Shown: positions 60,990-64,000 of the stretch, piece by piece
Layout: every line of letters begins with the position of its first letter
Position numbering within the stretch: position 1 is the first letter of the stretch
Made by a program: the position numbers and the translations under genes
Assembly (NCBI RefSeq): GCF_000250655.1
Contig: NC_016935.1
Span: forward strand, 182,501 to 246,500
Direction of reading: 5' to 3'
DNA length: 64,000 nucleotides
Origin: Paenibacillus mucilaginosus 3016
GTDB taxonomy: Bacteria > Bacillota > Bacilli > Paenibacillales > NBRC-103111
Notes under the pieces: generated by a model
What the model was told of the DNA's origin: nothing
The model's database searches: none
The model's input: the letters and a program-made list of their open reading frames with translations, nothing else

Positions 60990-61868
60990 ATGTTGGTGAC
61001 CAACAAGAATTCGGCTTGGGTTACTCTTCTGCTCGGCTCTTCCCTGCTTCTGTCGGCCTGCGGCCAGTCTTCGGCACCCGCCGCCTCGGGTTCAGCCCAG
61101 AAGGAGACGGCTGCCAAGCCTGCCGAGGCGGTACCGGCAGCGGATGTGCAGAAGGAAGCGATTGAGAAGTACCGCCAGTATGTCATCGGGCAGACCGATG
61201 AATTCGTCAAGGCGGCTGATGCGTTCACGAAAGCCGTCAAGGCCGGCGATATCGAGACCGCGAAGAGTCTGTATGCTCCAAGCCGCATGCACTTCGAACG
61301 GATTGAACCGATTGCCGAATCGCTCGGCGATTTCGATCCGTGGATCGATGCGCGCGAAGGCGATGTGCCGGACAACGAGTGGAGAGGCTACCACCGTCTG
61401 GAGAAAGCGCTCTGGGAGACGAAGTCGGTCGCCGGCCAGGACAAAGTGGCCGATCAGCTGCTGCAGGACGTGAAGCAGCTGCGGGTTAAGGTAGAGAGTG
61501 TCGAGATCGATACGGCGATGCTCGTTACCGGTGCGGTTGAGCTGCTTAACGAGGTTTCCTCAAGCAAGGTCACCGGTGAGGAAGAGCGCTACTCACACAC
61601 CGATTTGTATGATTTTGCGGCCAATGTGGAGGGTGCCCATGAGATTTACCAGGTCCTGAAGCCGGCCGTAGAGAACAAGGACGCGGCGCTTGCGGGTGAG
61701 ATCAATAGCCGGTTTAAGGAGCTGGATCAGGCGCTGCAGCCTTACCGTAAAGACAAGGGCTACGTATCTTACACTGAATTAACGCCTGAACAAACCAAGA
61801 AGCTGAGCCAGGCGGTGGATGCCCTGGCCGAACCATTGTCCAAAATGGGCACTGTGATCGGGGGATAA
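60990..61868 (+). CDS. efeO: EfeO-type iron-uptake lipoprotein
   Basis: Exported lipoprotein of 292 residues: signal peptide with lipobox LLSAC (Cys24), then an imelysin/M75-type EfeO domain. The conserved segment SRMHFERIEPIAESLGDFDP near 98-117 and GYHRLEKALW are typical. It has no N-terminal cupredoxin domain, so it is the short EfeM-like form. It would deliver iron to EfeU. AAGGGG lies seven bases before the ATG at 60990. Controlled by the two Fur boxes upstream. Confidence 0.9.
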   Translation: MLVTNKNSAWVTLLLGSSLLLSACGQSSAPAASGSAQKETAAKPAEAVPAADVQKEAIEKYRQYVIGQTDEFVKAADAFTKAVKAGDIETAKSLYAPSRMHFERIEPIAESLGDFDPWIDAREGDVPDNEWRGYHRLEKALWETKSVAGQDKVADQLLQDVKQLRVKVESVEIDTAMLVTGAVELLNEVSSSKVTGEEERYSHTDLYDFAANVEGAHEIYQVLKPAVENKDAALAGEINSRFKELDQALQPYRKDKGYVSYTELTPEQTKKLSQAVDALAEPLSKMGTVIGG

Positions 61869-61871
61869 CGG

Positions 61872-63149
61872 ATGAGCGGTTCATCGAAGAAAGACCTGTT
61901 TCAGAAGTCGTTTTCGCGCCGGGACGCTCTGAAGCTGGCCGGCGCAGGGGGCATCGGTCTTCTGCTCGGGGTCGGCGGCATCAAGGCGGGTGCCTTGGGC
62001 GAAGGGATGCTTGCTCCTGCGGTTCCTGCTGACGGAGCGAAGGGGAAGGTGGTCCCATTCTATGGAGAGCACCAGGCGGGGATCATTACGCCAATGCAGG
62101 ATTTTATCTGCATGGGTGCGTTTGATTTGACGGCCAAGAACCTGGGGGAGGTCCGCGAGCTGTTCACGCGCTGGACCGAGGCCGCCGCCCGGATGTCGCA
62201 GGGACAAGGGGCCGGAGACAACAACAGCAGTCCGCTCGTACCGCCGGATGATACGGGTGAAGCGGAGGGGTTGAATCCCTCACGGACCACGATCACCTTC
62301 GGGCTCGGGGCTTCTTTCTTCGATGAGCGGTATGGGCTTTCGGGCCAGCGGCCGGCGGCGCTTGTTGACCTGCCCCGCTTCAAGGGGGACGCGCTGCTGA
62401 GCGAATGGTCCGGGGGCGATGTCGCCGTTCAGGTGTGCGCCGACGATCCGCAGGTGGCCTTCCACGCAATCCGCAACCTGATCCGCATCGCCAGAGGCAA
62501 GGCGGTTCTGCGCTGGCTGCAGGAGGGCTTCCAGCGCACGGGTGCCGCCGATCCGCAGGGATCGACACCCCGTAATCTGCTGGGCTTTAAGGACGGAACG
62601 AACAATCCTGATGTGCAGGATGCCGCTGCAGCGAAGGAGATCGTCTGGACCGAAGGCGGGGATCATCCCTCCTGGATGACCGGAGGAAGCTACCTTGTCA
62701 TGAGGCGCATCCGAATGCGTATCGAGGTCTGGGACCGCACGACCCTCGGCGAGCAGGAGGCCACCTTTGGGCGCCACCGGGCGACCGGTGCTCCGCTGGG
62801 GGGCCGGACGGAATTCGAACCGCTTGATCTGGCGAAGAAGGATGCGGCGGGCAAGCCAATGATCCCGGCCGACTCCCATGTGGCTCTGGCGAACATGGAA
62901 GGGAAGGTCAAGATTCTCCGTAGAGGCTACTCTTACTCCAATGGGATCGACCTGAAGACGGGCCAGCTCGACGCAGGCCTGCTCTTTCTCTGTTACAACC
63001 GGGATCCGCGCGAGCAGTTTATCCCGATGCAGATGAGACTGGCGGCAGCGGATAAGCTGAACGAATACATCGTTCATGTGGGCAGCGGCCTGTATGCCTG
63101 CTTGCCCGGTGTGAAGCCGGGCGGCTACATCGGAAGTACTTTATTCTAG
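61872..63149 (+). CDS. efeB: EfeB/DyP-type heme peroxidase
   Basis: Dye-decolourising peroxidase of 425 residues with a Tat signal (SRRDALKLAGAGG near 15-27). Seen: the DyP motif GFKDGTNNP with the distal Asp, GGSYLVMRRIRM, and the C-terminal heme-site region. In EfeUOB it oxidises ferrous iron for transport. It starts three bases after the efeO stop. Confidence 0.92.
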   Translation: MSGSSKKDLFQKSFSRRDALKLAGAGGIGLLLGVGGIKAGALGEGMLAPAVPADGAKGKVVPFYGEHQAGIITPMQDFICMGAFDLTAKNLGEVRELFTRWTEAAARMSQGQGAGDNNSSPLVPPDDTGEAEGLNPSRTTITFGLGASFFDERYGLSGQRPAALVDLPRFKGDALLSEWSGGDVAVQVCADDPQVAFHAIRNLIRIARGKAVLRWLQEGFQRTGAADPQGSTPRNLLGFKDGTNNPDVQDAAAAKEIVWTEGGDHPSWMTGGSYLVMRRIRMRIEVWDRTTLGEQEATFGRHRATGAPLGGRTEFEPLDLAKKDAAGKPMIPADSHVALANMEGKVKILRRGYSYSNGIDLKTGQLDAGLLFLCYNRDPREQFIPMQMRLAAADKLNEYIVHVGSGLYACLPGVKPGGYIGSTLF

Positions 63150-63169
63150 AGAGTTGGAGAGGGTCCTAC

Positions 63170-64000
63170 ATGAGACGTTGCCTGCTGTGGTTGTGTATGG
63201 CGGCCTTGCTGCTGATGCCGGTCTCGCCCCTGCTGGCGGCGGAGGCGGATGGGACAGCCGCAGGCCGCAGCCAGCAGCTGATTGCCCTGGCGAGTGACGC
63301 GCTGATCGGGGCGGGAGACCGGGACTGGCCTGCGGTGTCCGCTGCTGTGGGTAAGCTGAAAGCGGAGTGGACCGCGCTGTCCCCGGCGGCTTCGGCGGAA
63401 TTCAAGCTCGTGGACGAAGCGTTCGAGGCGGCCGATCGGGAGCTTGGGAAGCCGCAGAAGGACGATAAGGCGGCTTACCAGGCCGTCTCCGCACTCGTTA
63501 AGGCGGTTGACGGCTATGTCAGCGCCGGCAGCGGAGGCGCCGCAATGGAGAAGGCGCACAAGCAGGTGCAGACCGCGCTGGTTCCGCTGCTGCAGAAGAG
63601 CCTGGCTGCCGTGAAGGCAGGGAATTCGGCGCAGGCCAAGGCGGCCTATACCTCCTTCGTCAGCGGCTGGGGCAAGGCCGAGAGCGTGATCCGGCAGGAC
63701 AATCCGAAGCTGTACGGCAGCATGGAAGTGAAGATCAGCGGCGTCCGCATTGCGCTGAACACCGAGCCGATGGACACCGCGAAGGCGGAAGGGAAGCTCC
63801 AAGAGCTGATCGGCAGCTTGGAGGCTTATGCTTCCGGCAGCCCGGATACGGCTGCTGAGGCCGCAGCCGCCGATGAAACCCTGAGGTCGATCGGGGACTT
63901 GATTGCCCTGCTGGATACCGTGGCTGCGGACGTACAGCGGCAGCGCAGCACTGAAGCGGCCTCCGGTATGGACCGCTTCATCTCGGCTTGGCCGGCGCTC
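63170..64000 (+). CDS. efeU: EfeU iron permease, N-terminal part (cut by window end)
   Basis: 277 codons without a stop to the end of the window. Signal peptide (1-24; LLWLCMAALLLMPVSPLLAA), then a soluble, helical, Ala/Lys-rich outer domain. Gram-positive FTR1-type permeases such as YwbL carry such an N-terminal domain before the membrane core with RExxE motifs, which lies beyond the window. GGAGAGGG six bases before the ATG. Identification rests on context (efeO-efeB) and this domain pattern. Confidence 0.75.
   Translation, partial: MRRCLLWLCMAALLLMPVSPLLAAEADGTAAGRSQQLIALASDALIGAGDRDWPAVSAAVGKLKAEWTALSPAASAEFKLVDEAFEAADRELGKPQKDDKAAYQAVSALVKAVDGYVSAGSGGAAMEKAHKQVQTALVPLLQKSLAAVKAGNSAQAKAAYTSFVSGWGKAESVIRQDNPKLYGSMEVKISGVRIALNTEPMDTAKAEGKLQELIGSLEAYASGSPDTAAEAAAADETLRSIGDLIALLDTVAADVQRQRSTEAASGMDRFISAWPAL

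Overview
The window is a chromosomal segment of a high-GC, spore-forming-type Firmicute. Gene content, gene order and ribosome binding sites point to Paenibacillus or a close relative; this is inferred from order and protein sequence, without a database search. Much of it follows the Bacillus subtilis order hprK-lgt-ppaX-yvoF / his operon / yvcD-trxB / rapZ-yvcK-whiA-crh / clpP / cggR-gapA-pgk-tpiA-gpmI-eno / secG-est-rnr-smpB-ssrA.

Layout. 1-3264: 3' half of a 23S rRNA, a 5S rRNA and nine tRNAs. 3354-5902: a LarA-type racemase gene facing a PucR/CdaR-type regulator. 5993-10445: MsmX-type sugar ABC ATPase, then hprK-lgt-ppaX-yvoF. 10751-18668: hisZ-G-D-B-H-F-IE, a PHP histidinol phosphatase and a PRPP synthetase; hisA is missing from its usual place between hisH and hisF. 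18839-26982: TPR protein, trxB and a giant exported protein (M4 protease, SGNH hydrolase, SLH anchor). 27335-34973: ROK glucokinase, rapZ, yvcK, whiA, an HPr/Crh-like protein behind a long structured leader, and two envelope proteins. 35065-35850: clpP with a CtsR box and tRNA-Arg, both on the minus strand. 36112-43473: the CggR-controlled glycolytic operon, with a clear CggR operator and a large nested inverted repeat between gapA and pgk. 43784-49501: M50-type membrane protein, then secG, an esterase, RNase R (split by an apparent one-base deletion), smpB and tmRNA. 49645-64000: an accessory region with a GMC oxidoreductase pair, a DUF3231 protein, a TetR unit with a palindromic operator, a frameshifted beta-propeller protein, an AraC regulator beside a SRPBCC protein, a PiT/CysP-type anion permease, a YjeH-like permease with a divergent LysR regulator, and a Fur-controlled efeO-efeB-efeU iron-uptake operon that runs off the end.

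How it fits together. The core is carbon control: HPrK phosphorylates HPr/Crh at Ser46, PpaX removes the pyrophosphate formed in the reverse reaction, glucokinase and MsmX feed sugar in, CggR senses glycolytic flux, and RapZ/YvcK act on cell-wall and gluconeogenic metabolism. Protein and RNA quality control (ClpP, RNase R, SmpB, tmRNA) and export (SecG, Lgt) lie beside it. I found no phage, CRISPR array, transposase or novel defence system. The least explained elements are the crh leader RNA, the gapA-pgk nested inverted repeat, the protease-SGNH-SLH fusion, the missing hisA and the two frameshifted genes.
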